Assembly: GCF_901709675.1 (NCBI RefSeq)
Contig: NC_051102.1
Span: 2,324,912-2,388,911, forward strand
Reading direction: 5' to 3'
Source of the DNA: Syngnathus acus
Taxonomy: Eukaryota; Chordata; Actinopteri; Syngnathiformes; Syngnathidae
DNA length: 64,000 nt
Part shown: in pieces, positions 15,659 through 32,689 of the stretch
How the letters are laid out: the number at the start of each line of letters is the position of its first letter
Numbering within the stretch: the first letter of the stretch is position 1
The notes under the pieces: generated by a model
Database searches by the model: none
What the model saw: only the letters and a program-made list of their open reading frames with translations
Told to the model about the DNA's origin: nothing
Position numbers and translations under genes: made by a program

Positions 15659-18121
15659 TATAGTGCAGACGTTCCACTTCCTCAGTCAGTTGCAGTAATA
15701 TTGTTCTTTGCTGATGATAAAGAATACAGCGGAACTCCACATACTCCACAGATTCATCCAGTCATAGATTTTTTAAAATTGTATTTCCCTGCCAGCAATG
15801 AAGGGGTTAAAAGTGGTATTTAAGGATTAAAAACAACACAAAACCTGAGATAATCCCCAACAGCTCAGCCACACCTGCACACCAGGGAACTGATTTACGC
15901 CACTTTTAATTTGAATGTGAGGAGAAAGTTTTGAAAGAAGAAAATTATACATAGTAATAATTGAACCTGCCCCCCCCCCCAAGTTGAGGAGAGATCATAT
16001 ATAAGAGGAACCCCTGTTTCTTTGGTGTGTGTGTGTGTGTATATGCAAAAATGGCTGAAGTGGGTAATGGAGCGGCGAGGTAAGAGGATTAAGATCAGTA
16101 CTGGGTCAGGACTGATAGTGAGAAGAGGGGGGACATACTGGGACAAAAGGGATAAGTAACAGAGAAAGGAACGTGGGCAGCAAGAGAGAAAATTAGAGAG
16201 GGGAAATATGAAAATGAAATGTTTTTACTCTCATTTGAAAAGTCCAAAAAAACATGATGGTTGATCGTTGAGGATTGGCAACTCCAAGCAAATCCAAATG
16301 TCTTGACCATTTGTGTTTAAATTTAAATTTCTTAAAGGGTTGTACGCAGCAACACAGATACTATTCACTGGCCTGTCTAAGGGGATTCCCATTATATATT
16401 AGCACTGATGTAGCTTGAAGCCTCTTTTTTTGAAAATACTCTTGAGTCAAAGCAAAAAAAAAAATTTTGGAAGGCTGGCTCGTACCTTGTCATTGTCATT
16501 GGATAATTAAAAAAAAAAAATCTGTAAAAGGTGTTTACAAAAGTTGCCAAACTTTTTGCCTTCCACCCAGAATCCCATGTGACCCATTTTGGAGCTTAGA
16601 ATGAGCCTGAAGAGGCTGAGCAGAATCATCTGAACGCTTCCCTGACCCACACGTCTCTCTTTTAGCCAATTAGCCACCATCACAGGCTCCGATTCAGCTC
16701 TTATTTGCCCGCCAAAGAGGCTCAGCCGCACGACCCTCGGCCGCACGGAGGCACGCCGCCTTCCCAGCGCTCCCATCCCAAGTCTTAATTCAGACACTTT
16801 GAAGTATCGTGGTCTGAGGTGAGGAGCCACTCAATCAATTACGAATAAAATAATCTCCTTATGATATTTCAAGGTTTCTCCAAGTGGGAGGGGGGGAGGG
16901 GAGATTATGAACGCCAAATCAGTCTCTCAACTGCGTCTAATGTGACAGGGAGAGAATCAGAGGAGAAGACGGCAGGAAATTAAATAAGGGAAAAAAAAGA
17001 TTACGTTGAAGTGTGTCACCTCCACTGCTGGGAAATCGCAAACCTGATCCATAAGCAGGTGGCGGAGGAGCGGAGGAGCGAGGAGGGATTATTGCAAGCT
17101 GTGTTGAAAAAGGACAAATAGTTGCTTAAAAAGCCCTTTGCGCACCAGTGACTGAAAGCACACTCACATACCGCAAAAAGGAGGCAGAAAATCGGACGTG
17201 GACAGTTCATTAGGTACGCCTTCACCTGCATCAATGATTCTGCTAATACTCTCACATTGTTGACATATCGAGGTGTAAAGAAATATTAAAAACAACACTT
17301 TTGATACAGCTTTTGCTTCTTTGGATCACTGATGTCAAAATATGTTTAGTTCATTGAACTTCTGTATACATCGGCAGTGTCAAGCTAATTTCTTAAACAA
17401 CAACAATGTCAACGCAACGTGCTACGAATCCTAAATCCTCCCTCTCTCCACACCTCGACCGTCGCTCGGCCATCCTGCCCAGAGCCTTTCCGATTTTTTT
17501 TTTTTTTTCATGCCCAAGTGTTGTTTGTGCTGCTGCAAGCTCAGCCATCAGCACTCATTGATCGCCGGCCTTCATCCTCTCCGTCCCCTCCCGTCTACCT
17601 GACGACCACCGCTAATTCCGCCCATCCGAGATTGAGAGGGTCGGAGCAGGAAAAAAAAAAAAATCAATAATAGAGCCAAGTGGGGCGGGGTCAGGGGTCA
17701 ATGAGGTTCTTGACAAGTGTGTCAGGGGAAGGAGGCGGCGAGAGGGTTTGTCCGCCCGTGTGTGTGGCGAGCGTAAGGAGTGGTCAACAGAAACAGTGTG
17801 ACCAAAGGCCTCGTGGGTGTATGTGTCAGACTTGTCACGGATCAAATTTATGACCATTGATCTAAGTGTGTGTGTATGTGTTGCATGGTGAGGAATGTGC
17901 GTATTGGCTTGGATCATGGTGGAATCTGACAGGGGTGAGGAGTCATCAAATAAAGCCCATTATGGCAAACAAGCCAGGGAAGCAAAGTCCCTTGAGATTC
18001 CAGATTGGGCTCCATGTTCATACAGTGTAGAGTAAACCTTCGTTATACAAGAAAAAATTGGAGTACTGTTCTTTTTGTCTGGCTCAGTCCATAACCATGT
18101 CTAATATAAACTATTGCATGG

Positions 18122-18135
18122 GCGCCACCTTGTGG
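18122..18135 (-). promoter_or_regulatory. CTCF-like motif (minus strand)
   Basis: The minus strand reads CCACAAGGTGGCGC, close to the CTCF core CCACTAGGGGGCGC with two differences. Motif resemblance only. Confidence 0.25.
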
Positions 18136-18199
18136 TGCGAATCAACTATGTTGTCACATACTATACCATACCTAGTACATAATTGCAGCTGTTTATTTA

Positions 18200-18357
18200 T
18201 TTTTACGTGCCTTCTCAAAAAGATTGTATGTCAGTTGAGTTGTAGAGGTTTTAGATCATAATAATGGCAGAAAACAATTTGAAAGGAAATTTTGTGGTCT
18301 ATTTTTTTTTGCCATTGAACAGGGGTGTGTAGACTTTTTCTATCCACACACTGTATG
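18200..18357. mobile_element. Fragment of a common fish dispersed repeat
   Basis: The stretch CAGTTGAGTTGTAGAGGTT through AGGGGTGTGTAGACTTTTT and TATCCACACACTGTA matches, from memory, the end of a widespread fish DNA-transposon-like repeat that finishes GGGGTGTGTAGACTTTTTAT. Only one end is recognisable. The superfamily is not assigned. Confidence 0.6.
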
Positions 18358-18803
18358 CAATACGATGAGCAAAAATGCTCATTTGTGCTTGTCAGCTATC
18401 TAGCAACAAGGTTTTACTTCTCACAACTTGTCAATCTTCTGTCTTCAAACATTCATGCCAGTTCAGTTCAATAATGTGCTCTCGGTGCTAACTAGTTGTG
18501 TTGAGGTTTTTTTTTCTTTCTGTTTTGTACTAGCAAAATGTGTTTCTAAAATAAAAGTGTCAAATAAAAATAAAACACACGCACACACTTAGTGCGCAAA
18601 AGCACACAAGCACACCGAATGGAAGATGAAAACTCGAAAAAATCCATTTGCAATTTAAATGGAAATGTAATGAGCCAGCGTGGCAGAGAATTAGTCTGCT
18701 GATCAATTGATCAAGTCAAGGACAAATAGGTAAACAAACATATCTATTAGCCTCCTGCTCCGCCCCCTGCCCGCTGTCACAAAGTAGCAGAGGATCACCG
18801 AGG

Positions 18804-18805
<2 letters not shown>
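18358..18805. other. Non-coding stretch, nothing recognised
   Basis: AT-rich unique sequence between the repeat fragment and the GT microsatellite. No coding segment is seen. Confidence 0.45.

Positions 18806-18877
<72 letters not shown>
18806..18877. repeat. (TG)n microsatellite
   Basis: About 36 uninterrupted TG units. Confidence 0.97.
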
Positions 18878-18878
<1 letters not shown>

Positions 18879-21777
18879 TGCTCTCTCTCACACCAGGAGG
18901 CTCCTTTAACAAACACATACTCAAAGTGCTCACTGCAAGCCCATATACACAAATGTAAACACACACACACGCAGTTGCATAGAACCCAGTGTGAGCGCCC
19001 TGCCCAGCTTGTTACACAGACAGTTGGGCCCAGCAAGGTTCCTTTGAGAGGCAACAGACAGAGCAGAGCAGAGGCAGTCAGGGGGCCTCCAATTGTGACT
19101 ACAAAAGTGGGGTGACATCGGACCCGCTGCCGGGACTCAGTCCAATCAGTCAGTGGGAAAGCACACTTTCATTCACTTCCTGTTCAACTTGGGGCACTTC
19201 CTGTTTGAACTGCTGTTAATTTGTTATACATGTTTTTAATAGGAAAGTAGCACTTTTTTACATACAGTAAAAAGAAAAAATGAATAGAATGTGAATAAGC
19301 AGCGCATGCATAATAATTTCAAAGATTCAATTTAAAAAAGTGGACAAGGACATTACGTGGCTTCATTCATTTCAATACTTTGATATGATACTATTATGAC
19401 ATGAGAGGAGGTTGACAGCTTCAGCATTTCTTTCTGAGGTGATTTCATGCCGGCTGCATGTTCAACGAACAGAGAAAACTGCCTCCATCTCCACTTTGGA
19501 GGCAGGATAGGATATTACCCTTAGCTTTTGAGGGCAAGGACATGTGCAAAGGCATTTGAAAAGCTATTATATCTTAGTGTACACCATCAGAGACAGGTCT
19601 TTTTTGATATTTTGGTGCAACGTCTCAAATGAATCATAGTCTAATCTTTTTCTGTACCTGACTCTGTTAGACTCTAATATATATATATATATATACGTAT
19701 ATATATATATATATTTTTTTTTTTTTTACTTCGCACCACCTCCCATCAAAGCGCATCGAACACCTCTGGTATGAAAGTCAACATTGTAAGTCAGTTCCCC
19801 AAATTGAGTGTCCATAAAAATGTCTGATTCTCTCAATGCTGACCTGCATATGGACCCGACGGAATAAAAGCCTCCTGATGAGGAAACAGCAGGTTAATAC
19901 AGGATCAAGAAAACAAAAAGAGCAAGCTTTTTAAAGAGGGCCATTTGTAAAACAAGGAGTTTGATCCCGATTATAGAGCAACAATGACACAATCCCTTAT
20001 GTTCATTCCTGTAATGCGCTGTGAAGAAGAGGATTTATACTTTATTGTGAAGGAATGCATGGAGGCTGTCTCCTTCACTGTCTGCTTGCCTATTTAGGAA
20101 CTCCCCCCTCCCTCCTGAGGCCAGGTGTAATCCCTGCATGGCGGAACCAGACGCCTTCAGCCAAGTGCTGATCAGCCTTATAATGGTTCAAGTATTTCCA
20201 GTGATACCACCGAGGGGGGGAAAAATTCTCTCAATCCAGTCGAAAGCTTTCTGTGATTCCACAGTTGGTGCTTTTGGGTCGACTGCTTCTTGGATTTCTC
20301 TCCTTCTTCCTTTTCTCCTGGTCCTCGGTGGGTTCTATTGGATTGTCTTAATTGCGTCTAATGACTTAATTGCCACAACTATTCGCTTCATTAGCTCTTG
20401 TTAGCTCTATTAGGAATGAACAGAGCCAAGGAGGAGATGGTAATTGGCAGAGTTAATGATGGCAAATGTGTCAAATAAAAGGCTTTTTGACAGGTTTGAT
20501 TGATTTTCAGGCTGAAATAGCTGATTGGGAATGACAAGAAGTATTGAAGATTCTGAGCAGTTTTTTTTTGTTCTCAGAGCTTCGGTTTAAACCTTGTAAG
20601 CTCTCAACTTTCAGAGAGTCATCTCCAGCTTATGTCCTGACCATCTGTAAAGTGCAGCGGGATTGTCACTAAAGTAAGACAGATGCTTGAGAGGAAGTGA
20701 AGGGATTCTCTCCACAGAGAAGCTTTACAACAGGATAGTTTCTCCAGCACCTCTTAAGATCGCCTTAATTGAGGGAAGAGAATGGAACCAGGATAAGACC
20801 GGGAGCCCACACCTGAGTCAAATGGAATTAGGAAGATTAGCTCAAGAATGTGGTGATTATCTTTAAGTGAGTTTAACACTTATTTTAAACAGTGGAATCA
20901 AGAGGGAGAAAGATGAGTTGCGTAATTTATTTTCAAATGGAGCGTTAGTCCTGTCCTTGTCGTAACTGGTTCGAGCTAAAAAATATATATTTTTGAATTT
21001 TATCCAAGCAGGAAAAAATATTTTAGAGACAAATTAATTGTGCCATTGTAATAATATTTTGTTAGTATACCCTTGAATATTTGTTCAAATTCAGCTACCA
21101 GCAGTTTGCTATTTCTATTTTTGAAGCTGACATTTGAGGTCATGTAAAGTAGGGCTCAGAGTTATTCTGGTTAAAATGGGGAATTTGGCTCCTATTACCA
21201 ATTAGAAACTTTACATCGCACAAAAATGATTTCTAGTTTATTCCCATGAATTCCCATTCATGCCAATGAAAATTTGACAGCTTTGAAAGTTCCTGGAATT
21301 TTGCAACCTTCAACAGAGTCAAATTTCTACCATTGATCTTGATCTGAAACTTTTTTGGGAATATCTTGAGACGTGAAATCCATGGATGTCTTATCCGGCA
21401 TACCTTGGTTGCATTTTGCTCTCTCAGCAACCCGCCCGGTATGATCTCACCTTTCCCTTCCATGCTCCAAACTCTTGTTCTCTCACCCTTTCACTGCATC
21501 TTCAGGGTTTTTTTTCCAGCACATAGGTGGATTAAGGCAGAGGGGCTTTTGTTTAGATAAAGCGAAGGATTAGGGAGAGATTTGCCCCCATAAAGTTGTG
21601 GGCTTGATGGGCCTTTTATCCCTGCATGTCCCTAAAGCTGTGTTGCCTCTGGATTAGGACTACACAATGGGGCCCCTTGTGCAGAGGGATGTGGGCCAGG
21701 CAGGAAAAAAGAAGAGCGCAGGCAAGAAAAAGAAAGGCGACGTAGGAATTGAGACAAGGGAGAAGAAGAGAGGGGGG
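18878..21777. other. Non-coding stretch, no gene seen
   Basis: Contains a short alternating AT tract at about 19676-19713 followed by a T run. No exon-like segment is recognised; the open frame at 20138-20404 has no family resemblance. Confidence 0.45.
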
Positions 21778-21862
21778 GGTGGATGGATGGATGGATGGAT
21801 GGATGGATGGATGGATGGATGGATGGATGGATGGATGGATGGATGGATGGATGGATGGATGG
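21778..21862. repeat. (GGAT)n microsatellite
   Basis: About 21 perfect GGAT units. The minus strand reads as an Ile-His-Pro-Ser run, which explains the open frames here. Confidence 0.97.
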
Positions 21863-23840
<1,978 letters not shown>

Positions 23841-23930
23841 TGACGTCCCAGATAGCCAATAGGGAGCCAACACAAGTCGGCCCACACGCTCCTTCATAAA
23901 AGGCCCTTGTCAGTCTCCCCCTACGCCGAG
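23841..23930 (+). promoter_or_regulatory. Putative dmbx1 promoter
   Basis: A CRE-like TGACGTCC at 23841, a CCAAT box at 23856-23860 and a TATA-like CATAAAAGG at 23896-23904 are spaced as in a focused promoter. Immediately downstream is a CpG-rich segment that ends in a consensus splice donor. The likely start of transcription is about 23925-23935. This is inferred from motif order and position; no transcript was available. Confidence 0.5.
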
Positions 23931-24077
23931 GACAAGTCTTGGACGAGTCCCACCGACACGCGAACGCGCGCGCACTGTGGACTTGGAAACAAGACGCGCA
24001 AGAAGACTGCGCTACTTTTAACGGCGTTGGAGGAAAAATACAAGATTTACCGTGTGTCAACTTACTGACATTATAAG
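23930..24077 (+). other. Putative 5' non-coding exon of dmbx1
   Basis: This CpG-rich segment has no ATG between about 23950 and its end and finishes at the donor ATAAG|GTAAGAAAA (24077/24078). It would splice over about 3.1 kb to the acceptor TTCAACACAG at 27192, directly before the dmbx1 start codon. The exon start is approximate, set from the TATA-like box. Confidence 0.5.
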
Positions 24078-25635
24078 GTAAGAAAATACTTTTTACTCTT
24101 TCTTCTTTTTAAACAACTTGAAAAAAATCAGATCACGGTTGGCTGAACTTTGACACGACTTTTTTCTTCTGTCTTCCAATATTCGTTTACGTTAATGCAT
24201 GTAACTTTACTGCTTATATGTTTTTTTCAAGAAAAATATACACGCGCCTGTAAGTGGTATACACAATACGGGTCATTCCAAAATATACGGTAGGTCGAAT
24301 GTCAAAAAGGTCACCAAAAAGCCACGTTCAATTCCAATTGATTCTTATTTATTACGGGATAAAATATTTGGGACCACGTCACACCTACAGTTTCCGGTAG
24401 GACCCGTTTTATTTACACACGTGACCTAAGGTAAATTTTGTTTGAAAAACGTCTCATTATAGCCCAGTAGAACCGTATGATTGCTTTCAGCCAGTCAATG
24501 AAGAAACATAATGATGACAATTTAAGTACAGTCGCTCTTATAAGTTTACAGAACCTAGGGAGAATTTGCCACGTGATTAGGCAAAACAATTATTTTCACT
24601 AGAGTTCAAATTAATACAAATAGACCATAAAAGAAAATGAGATGCTCCAGTCTTTTCATATTTTGCCAATAAACTACATGACTAATGTTTAGACAATATT
24701 TTGACAAATTATGTAAACTTTTGAGCACAAAAATTCATTCCAATCTAATCCAATTCAACTTTTTAAAGGCACACTTTTAAAGCAAACCCTGGAATTGATA
24801 TTACCTAAAATATGACTGCAGGCACGCATGTGAACAACAAAAACCTAAACACAACAGCTATAACTAATTGTAATGTATTAAAAGGAATTCATAATACTGA
24901 ATATTTGATATCTTAAGATTTTGAAATTTCCAACATAAAGATATAAGGTTTTAATATCTTACACCAATTTTCTGGGTCTGATGTTGAATTTTCAAGTATT
25001 TTGGTCTAGTAAGTCTCAGAAATCCCTAGATACTTTGTTTTTCATATAGAAAACCATTTGGTTGGTTAAACAAGAAAATAAACAATATAACCAGATTCTG
25101 ACATATTTTTTGATTAATAATTAGATTTTTGGAACACAAGAACACCAACAAACAAGAAATTGTGTGGATTCAACTTTTGCCAATTTCCCTGAAAAATCTA
25201 CAGACTTTTAGCAAACACAATGAGGTGTTTTTAAATGCTATCTTGACAATAAGTTCAAAACGACGCATAAAAGAAAAGCGGGTCTTGGCCCTGTATGTGA
25301 CCGTCCCGAGCGCAGAGCAGATTGTCCGGCCCCTGAGGGCTGCTATCAAATACCATTTTTCCTCATTTACTAGCATCAAAAGACTTGCACTGTACATGCC
25401 AATTTCCATAATGACGCTTTGCTAATCGAAGCATTGAGCAGCGCTGCCAGCAGGAGGTCCCCAGCCGCCTGCCCGCAGCGCTCTGCAGCCTGCACGGCAA
25501 AATCGCGGCCCAACCATTGTGTTCCATTTGCCACAAATGTGTGCAGCAGAAACCAGAAATTCCTGTGATCCAGTTTGCGGGAGGACAATGCAGTCACCCC
25601 AGCTGCATTTAAACGTACACTCGGAGTTCTCAACG

Positions 25636-25645
25636 TATAAAAAGG
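25636..25645 (+). promoter_or_regulatory. TATA-like box, possible alternative dmbx1 promoter
   Basis: TATAAAAAGG is followed by CCGTCCGCCGCGCATGC in a locally CpG-rich block inside the first dmbx1 intron. It could mark a second start site closer to the coding exons. Sequence motif only. Confidence 0.3.
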
Positions 25646-26037
25646 CCGTCCGCCGCGCATGCATGTGTCAGCGTTGATGATAAATGGAGGGCCTAGCAGT
25701 CGAAACCTATTTGCACTTCCATTAGACGGGGAGCCAAATGGGGATCAACATGCATATTTTTACCCGCGGAGAAGCCATACATCTCAGCCAAAACGTTGCC
25801 CGGGGGCGATGGGATAAGAGGCCGCCAGAGAGGAGAAGGGGGAGGGATGGAAAGGAGGGTGGGGGGTCTGGGAGTCGGGGGGCATTCAAGTCAAATACTT
25901 GAGGGAGGAAAGTAAATGTTTAGCGAAGCACCTTCTGTCCCGGCGAATTAAACGATTCCCCACTGCCCTCATCACATCCATCAGTTGCTGCAGCCTCCAA
26001 ACAGCCGCTGAATGGACTTGTACACGGAAGCTCCACA

Positions 26038-26067
26038 CTAATAATAATAATAATAATAATAATAATA
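26038..26067. repeat. (AAT)n microsatellite
   Basis: About ten ATA/AAT units in the first intron of dmbx1. Confidence 0.95.
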
Positions 26068-27130
26068 GTGCTCAGATTACTCCCCAAAATGATGCACAAC
26101 AAAATATATGAGTAATAAAGCCTTATTTAGACCACAATTATATTATAATCATGTGAAATATGAACTCATGATTATACCAAAACAATAAAACAAAATAATT
26201 ATTCTAACAAATCAAAATTACAAAAACAACAGTAAAGATATATTTTTTTCTACATATGCACTTACTGGCTACAACTTTAGCAAAACCTGCACAGAAGATA
26301 TAATAATAAAATAAGACAATATACGTAGTCCTAACCATAAAATTAGAACTACGATGCAGTGCAGTTCATCACAACGCATAGATAATAAAAATAATAACAT
26401 TAACGTCAAATGAAGGATTGTCATCTCTTTGTTTTACCTTTGTATTTTTTTTAAGTCTTGCAGCCTACTAGATCTCATTTGCGAGTTGCCAGCAATAAGT
26501 GGACAGAACTACATCTAGAATGGTGGCTACATGATCAAGGCAGAAAAAAAAAGTCATTGTTGCAGAATAAAAAATAACCTATGACAAGCTATAGCACTTT
26601 TATTAGCCAATGTCACTGAAGTATTGGACCTTGGAGAGAACCCCCTCCTGCTTCCTCCATATTAATACATATCTAATACTATAATACCAATACATATCTA
26701 ATCGTGTCCTCGAGCGGTCCATCTACCATGCATGTTGTAGACCGGTTAATGCCAACTACATAATGTAATTTTTGGTGATAAGTATGCCTGGCATAATGCA
26801 AGCATCTGATAATTTGGCTATAACCTTAAAACCACCAATTTAAAAAATAATCTTCACATTCTCTCGCTTTTTTGTTATTTCCCTACAGATGGTTAATCAA
26901 CGTTTTCTTGAGCTGTCAAAGCAAACATTTTCCGTGGGGATTTGGCTTCTGAGGGATCACTGAATGCGTTCATGAATAAAGCATCCGTTCCGGTTCATTA
27001 TGGCAACGAGCGGTAATTGCCCCCAATTAAAAGCCTTTTGTATAATTAATGGAATGCGTAGGGCGATAATTGGATGTTAATGGATAACACTTTTGTCGGG
27101 GGCACACATTAACACCGGAGTAGCAAGTAG

Positions 27131-28936
<1,806 letters not shown>

Positions 28937-30380
28937 GAGTTCTGTGTCCAAAGTTTTCAAGCGGGGACGACGTGCGTGCGAAGCTTAATGACAAAGCATC
29001 TGCTGCTGTTTTAAACTCAAGAGAAATCAGTGACAACCTTGAGAAAAATGTTTGAAAAGTAAACACACAAAGTGCATGTTTCTACTCAAGGACGCTCATA
29101 TTTGAAGTCTGAAACAAGTTCAACAATAACAGGTGATGTTTACAAGAATAATGTGAATATATGAGGCACTTTTTGAGGGGTGGAGCACGGTGACCGCAAG
29201 GTAAAACGTTTCACAGCATCTTTTGTTTGAAATCGTTACCACAATATAAAGTTTACATAAAAGTTCATTTGTGGAAATATGAAATGGCGATTACAACATA
29301 TTTACGGTATTTGTGGCCATGAAATATGTGCACACAAAATAGTAATTTGTGGTTGTGAAATAGGTGCACAATTTTGCGGCCATGATATACGTACAACAAA
29401 CACACCAAATATTAATTTGTGGCCACAAAATAGTTGCGGCAAATCTTGTCGAGAAATTATTAAGCAATTTTTATTTTTTTTAGTCTGGAGGATTGATGAG
29501 CTACAACGAATCCATCCAACACAAATGAGGATTTTGGACTCACTACAATTACTTTTAATCCCTTCACCACTCTGTCTCATGACTTGGGCTCCATAAATAT
29601 ATTGTGGAACGCTGAATAATAATTAAAAAAAAAAAACTTCTACCAAACCTTTGGAATATACACAACATGTTCGACATCACAGCGAAAGCAAGGCACGTTG
29701 TCCTCAGCGGTATTATTGAGAGTGACTTATTTACCAGTTAATAGTCGGCGATGCAGCGCTTTGTACATAATGCCAACATGATTTCAGTGACTAAATTCTC
29801 AAAGCATTTTAATTACATTTAGCCCGAGGGGGAGGAGGGCCAGGGCAAATGTAATAATGAGCATGCATACCATTTAAGAAAGATTGTTACACTTAAACTG
29901 TCAAATGATGGAGCCACATTAGACATCACTTGACGAAGAATTGATCCATCTTCCAAAAATAGGACATATCATAAATTAGTAAAAGTCTCTTGGGGAAACT
30001 TGCTGCTTTTCAATGAAAGTCCCACTGACTGTTAGCACTTCTGGCATCGGCTGATAATGGGAATCAGAAACACACACACACTCACACTATTTTAATATGT
30101 GAAATATAAAATCTATCTTAATAATTGTAAAGTATTGTACTATGTTGTATAACTGATAATGGAAGTCCTTTAAGTCATTTTAGCTGTAAGATTGTATTTG
30201 CTGATGCCATCCCTCCCCGATGGATCCTCTGTCTTTGTCCACAACTTGGTCCAGTGGTGTGTGCTAGATAGGTTATAATGTAAGATTTTGAGGACAGCTG
30301 TTTCCTTTCCTCTTCCCAAACAGTGTAGACTTAGTGTTGTTGAAAAATATCTACAAATAAAAAAACAGCTTGAAGATGTT
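28937..30380 (+). other. Probable dmbx1 3' UTR and flank
   Basis: No further coding sequence follows the stop. A candidate polyadenylation signal AATAAA lies at 30357-30362, which would give a 3' UTR of about 1.4 kb. A degenerate tandem array lies inside it at about 29305-29440. The true 3' end cannot be fixed without transcripts. Confidence 0.4.
29305..29440. repeat. Degenerate tandem repeat, unit about 27-43 bp
   Basis: Four imperfect copies begin TTTGTGGCCATGAAATA, TTTGTGGTTGTGAAATA, TTTGCGGCCATGATATA and TTTGTGGCCACAAAATA. Most are followed by GTGCACA-like and AAATANTAA-like phrases. Confidence 0.7.
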
Positions 30381-31602
30381 TATATTGGAAACTTTTTCTG
30401 CTGGGTGCATTTGTTTCATTGTTAACAGCATTTTGGATTTTATTTGTTTTATTTTTATCCAATTTTCAAAAACAAAGTGTCATCATATATTCATTTTGGT
30501 AATTAAGATTTAATGTAATTTAAAGACGCTGTGTTATATGACACATCCATATAAACTAATATGTTCTCAGTGTTAGTCGAAATGGATTTGATTGTTATAG
30601 ATGAAGTTACAAATTTAAGACTTTAATTAAAACAACTTAATAAAGTTGTTTGTCCTAATTTGTAGCATGAAAAGGAACAATAATTCACATTTGCCCGTGA
30701 CGAGAGAAAATTAGTCATCCCAGAAATGTAAAGACTAAATTAAAAAAAATTATATACAAATTATACAAAATATTCCGATGAGTGCAGAAACATCAGAGAA
30801 TTAAAAAAAGAGAGACAGAAATATCATGTGGGGAAATAAAAATGTGTTAAAAAAAAAACAAGGAGCCATAAGCCATCCCCAATGAATAAGCGGGCCATTA
30901 TCCTGAAGAATGACGGCCTGGGGCGGTGATTATGCTGCTATTATATCTTTAACAGCATGGTTTGTCAAAACACACACCCTCACTCACCCTGCTGCTGCTA
31001 ACCACACACACACGCACACTCTTCAACGCATGACGACAAAGGGGGACATTCACAAAATGCCCTCTTGGCCTTCCAGCGGAAAACAACATTGTTCCTTCTG
31101 TTGTGTAAATAATAATGCTTGAAGCAATTTTTAATATGCTCATGAATTAAACATGGGGACAAAAAAAACAAGATAAGCTAATGAGCTGACCAGATTAGCA
31201 GCATTAATGGGAGTACAACACATCACCCCGACCTTGTTGTTTCATTACATCACATACAAAAGAAAAAAAAAGTGTGTTCTCATCCAAGGGCATCTTGATT
31301 GCATCGCTGATACAATCACATAGCGAATGTCCTTGTTATCCACGGCCTGTACAGGTACACGCCGTGATTTTCTCCCACGAGGCCCGAGACCAGTTAACAT
31401 AACACAATACTCGAGTCCCAAATGTTCTCTCATGTCCTCACAAATACACGCACACACACACACACACAACACATAGGCCCGCGGGCTGAACAGGGATTGC
31501 TAGATTGTACTGCCGCAGGGTCAAGTGCCTTTGATGCGGGATCAGGCTGCTTCCATCTCTGTATTTCCACCACTAAAGCCGCATACAAAACACCTAGGCT
31601 CA

Positions 31603-31655
31603 CTGGCCACTACATTAGGTACACTTGCACAATATTCTGAGATGTAATACAAAAC
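31603..31655 (+). mobile_element. Fragment of a dispersed fish repeat
   Basis: GGCCACTACATTAGGTACAC followed by TTGCACAATATTCTGAGATG resembles a repeat phrase found many times in fish genomes. Related phrases occur near 13.96 and 17.2 kb. Borders and superfamily are not resolved. Confidence 0.45.
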
Positions 31656-32670
31656 TGAGAAACTTGGCAAGATTTTATTGATGTGTTTTGCTAACAGCTT
31701 TCATTGAAAAAAGTGAAATAATATTTTAGAATTTCAGCCACTGGATACTTTGAGTGGATTATGCATACAATTTTGCGGCTCAACATAACATTAATAAAAA
31801 TTTAAAAAAAAGTGAGATTTCTCAGCAGTTTGATTTTTTCATAGTTTGCCTTATTTTAAAATGGTGATTTTTTTTAAAAATAAAATTTTTAAAGGCCTTG
31901 TTCCTTATTGTGGTACGTCAAATTTACAAGACACTTGTTTTCACTTTACAGGCTTTTCCAATCAAGTTAGTTGTTGGAAATTCAGTGGAGACTCAATTTT
32001 GCTTAATTTTCATCAACTGAAGCTTGCCGGTTAAAATAATTTTAGACACCATTTCCAATACAATGCATCACATATCCCATAAAGTAACACTAGAAACTTT
32101 GTGTACAAGCCCCCCAGGACTAGTGCTACTCACTCAACCCCCGTGAGCACAACTCCCCATACAAAAATCACAGTGTACCATTCACTCACTGCCTCTCTCT
32201 CTGCCCCTTCTCCATGGTTCTCTTAAAGGTTTTAACCATGGCGAGAAAGGAAAGTGCCAGCGCAAGAAACCTCGGCCAATTGAGAAGGTGACAAGGTCTG
32301 CCAGAAAATGATCCTAATCCTGTTTCCAGCATTCTTTTAGCCCACTGGCGTGGCCATTTCGCAGCATATTATCTGAGCTGTCAGGGCCTCGGGAAATCCC
32401 TCTAATAGTCTGCATTGGCCAGATACACATCAAAGCTCTCCTGGAAACCGCCCGCAGGAACTTAAAAAGGGGAGAACGATTCGGATCGCAGCTGCAAGGC
32501 TTAAACGTGCACACGAGTAAACAACACTCAACGGAACGCAAAACTACCTTGAATCTTTGTAAGTAATGATGCAGAGTAGTTAAGGGTAATCGATAAAGAA
32601 CAACAGGTGGCTGAACTGCATCCCTGCCGACCCTCCATTAGTTCCAGCTCATCTTCTATTTTCTTCTTGT

Positions 32671-32689
32671 CCCCCCCCCCCCCCCCCCC
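32671..32689. repeat. Poly-C run (19 C)
   Basis: An uninterrupted run of 19 C. Its length should be treated with caution because long homopolymers are error-prone in sequencing. Confidence 0.9.

Larger units (their letters stand above)
14279..18199. other. Non-coding stretch, no gene seen
   Basis: Unique sequence with short homopolymers, for example C11 near 15970. I find no exon. A CTCF-like match at 15645 is listed separately. A phrase TTCATTAGGTACGCC near 17207 resembles the dispersed motif at 31.6 kb. Confidence 0.45.
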
